64,000 bases of DNA from Terriglobus albidus (lineage in GTDB: Bacteria > Acidobacteriota > Terriglobia > Terriglobales > Acidobacteriaceae): contig NZ_CP042806.1 in assembly GCF_008000815.1 (NCBI RefSeq), forward strand, positions 4,340,001 to 4,404,000, written 5' to 3'. Of this stretch, positions 63,608-64,000 are shown in pieces. The notes beneath the pieces are model-generated. The model was given only the letters and a program-made list of their open reading frames with translations. It was not told the DNA's origin and searched no databases. The first letter of the stretch is position 1. Each line of letters begins with the position of its first letter. Both the position numbers and the translations under genes were made by a program.

Positions 63608-64000
63608 CTAGGCCTTCATCATCTGCTTCACGTACTCGGGACGAAATGGGAGTTTGCGCGCGTGTTTTCCGGTTGCGTCGAAGATGGCGGCCGCGATCGC
63701 TGGCGATGCGAGAGCGTTAGGCGCTTCTGAGCCCTGTCCATAGATACCGGCTTCTGGATTGTGAATGAGCACAACTTTGACATCTGGAATCTCGTTCATC
63801 GTGAGGATGGGATACGAGTACCAGTTTTCTGACGTGATTCCGCTTTCGTTGAAGGCAACTTCTTCATGCAAGGCGATACTTACGCCCATGACCGCTCCGC
63901 CTTCAACCTGGCGCTTGAGTTGTTCTGGATTGATGACAATTCCAGGATCCGAAACGATGGTCATTCTTTCGACCTTAATGGCGCCAGTGTCAGGAGTAAC
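63608..64000 (-). CDS. Molybdopterin-dependent aldehyde/isoquinoline oxidoreductase, C-terminal part
   Basis: 130 residues are visible; the gene continues past the right edge. From the edge the frame reads VTPDTGAIKVERMTIVSDPGIV, which splits into the conserved strand-loop of the xanthine-oxidase-family large subunit (TGxIKVxR ... D.G.xxNP), then QLKRQVEGGAVMGVSIALHEE (QxEGG loop near the Mo site) and GQGSEAPNALASPAIAAAIFDATG with the active-site-proximal region. The last text resembles the isoquinoline 1-oxidoreductase beta subunit (IorB), normally exported and paired with a 2Fe-2S subunit. It would oxidise aldehydes or N-heterocycles. Confidence 0.88.
   Translation of the reverse strand, partial: VTPDTGAIKVERMTIVSDPGIVINPEQLKRQVEGGAVMGVSIALHEEVAFNESGITSENWYSYPILTMNEIPDVKVVLIHNPEAGIYGQGSEAPNALASPAIAAAIFDATGKHARKLPFRPEYVKQMMKA

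Noticed and set aside
1-64000. Restriction-modification, toxin-antitoxin, prophage or other defence genes
   Set aside because: I looked for helicase, nuclease, methyltransferase, integrase and toxin motifs in the translations and found none.

Overview
The window looks like chromosomal DNA of an acidobacterium of the Terriglobales/Acidobacteriaceae type (Edaphobacter, Granulicella or Terriglobus relatives). This is inferred from the gene content, not from a marker gene: an Oar-like TonB-dependent receptor with an N-terminal carboxypeptidase-regulatory domain, a VWA protein of the acidobacterial type, FG-GAP/Ig-like secreted proteins, many exported glycoside hydrolases and esterases, and PQQ dehydrogenases. 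Base composition is moderately GC-rich. I saw no rRNA, tRNA, CRISPR array, transposase or phage gene.

Layout. 0-6.3 kb: the end of a secreted Ig-like protein, a small exported protein, a GH71/99-like glycosidase, a Wzx-type flippase fused to a soluble domain, a STAS protein, an exported Pro/Gln-rich protein and a thymidylate-kinase-like P-loop kinase. This resembles the edge of an exopolysaccharide locus. 6.3-17.5 kb: an island of exported proteins with three paralogues (two Cys-containing Ig-like repeats plus a shared C-terminal domain), two convergent FG-GAP/Ig proteins, an STN-domain protein and a VWA protein. 17.7-21.5 kb: a four-gene efflux operon (TetR, HlyD, ABC ATPase, ABC permease) in which each gene overlaps the next by ATGA, with a palindromic operator at the tetR start. 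21.9-34.8 kb: polymer and sugar catabolism (TonB receptor, enolase-superfamily dehydratase, SGNH esterase, nucleoside hydrolase, CE15-like esterase, PQQ/cytochrome c dehydrogenase), then MarC and DUF488 proteins. 34.8-37.5 kb: a GAF-PAS histidine kinase and a lone receiver-domain protein. 37.7-40.4 kb: a CBM9-like protein, a GH16 enzyme with an in-frame 39-bp duplication, and a cupin. 41-44.7 kb: an Ig-repeat/DUF3500 lipoprotein followed by two genes sharing an N-terminal domain, the second a HupE/UreJ membrane protein. 40.5-54 kb: several gene remnants (PEPCK, TonB receptor, SDR, alpha/beta hydrolase, a 5'-truncated esterase) between intact genes for an M24 peptidase, epoxide hydrolase, TetR/zinc alcohol dehydrogenase pair, GH31 and NAD(P)H:quinone oxidoreductase. 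54-64 kb: DoxX, a coupled amidohydrolase/metallo-beta-lactamase pair with degenerate metal sites, a TetR/NIPSNAP pair with a duplicated operator, an SDR/AraC pair, a sorbosone-dehydrogenase-like protein and the 3' end of a molybdopterin oxidoreductase gene.

The most distinctive features are a dispersed, roughly 115-bp nested-palindrome repeat found only between genes (three full, three partial and one possible decayed copy), the Ig-like/FG-GAP secreted-protein island, the DUF3500-HupE locus, the operon of two metallohydrolase-like proteins that have lost their metal ligands, and several palindromic operators readable directly from the DNA (three beside TetR genes, two LacI-like upstream of GH31).
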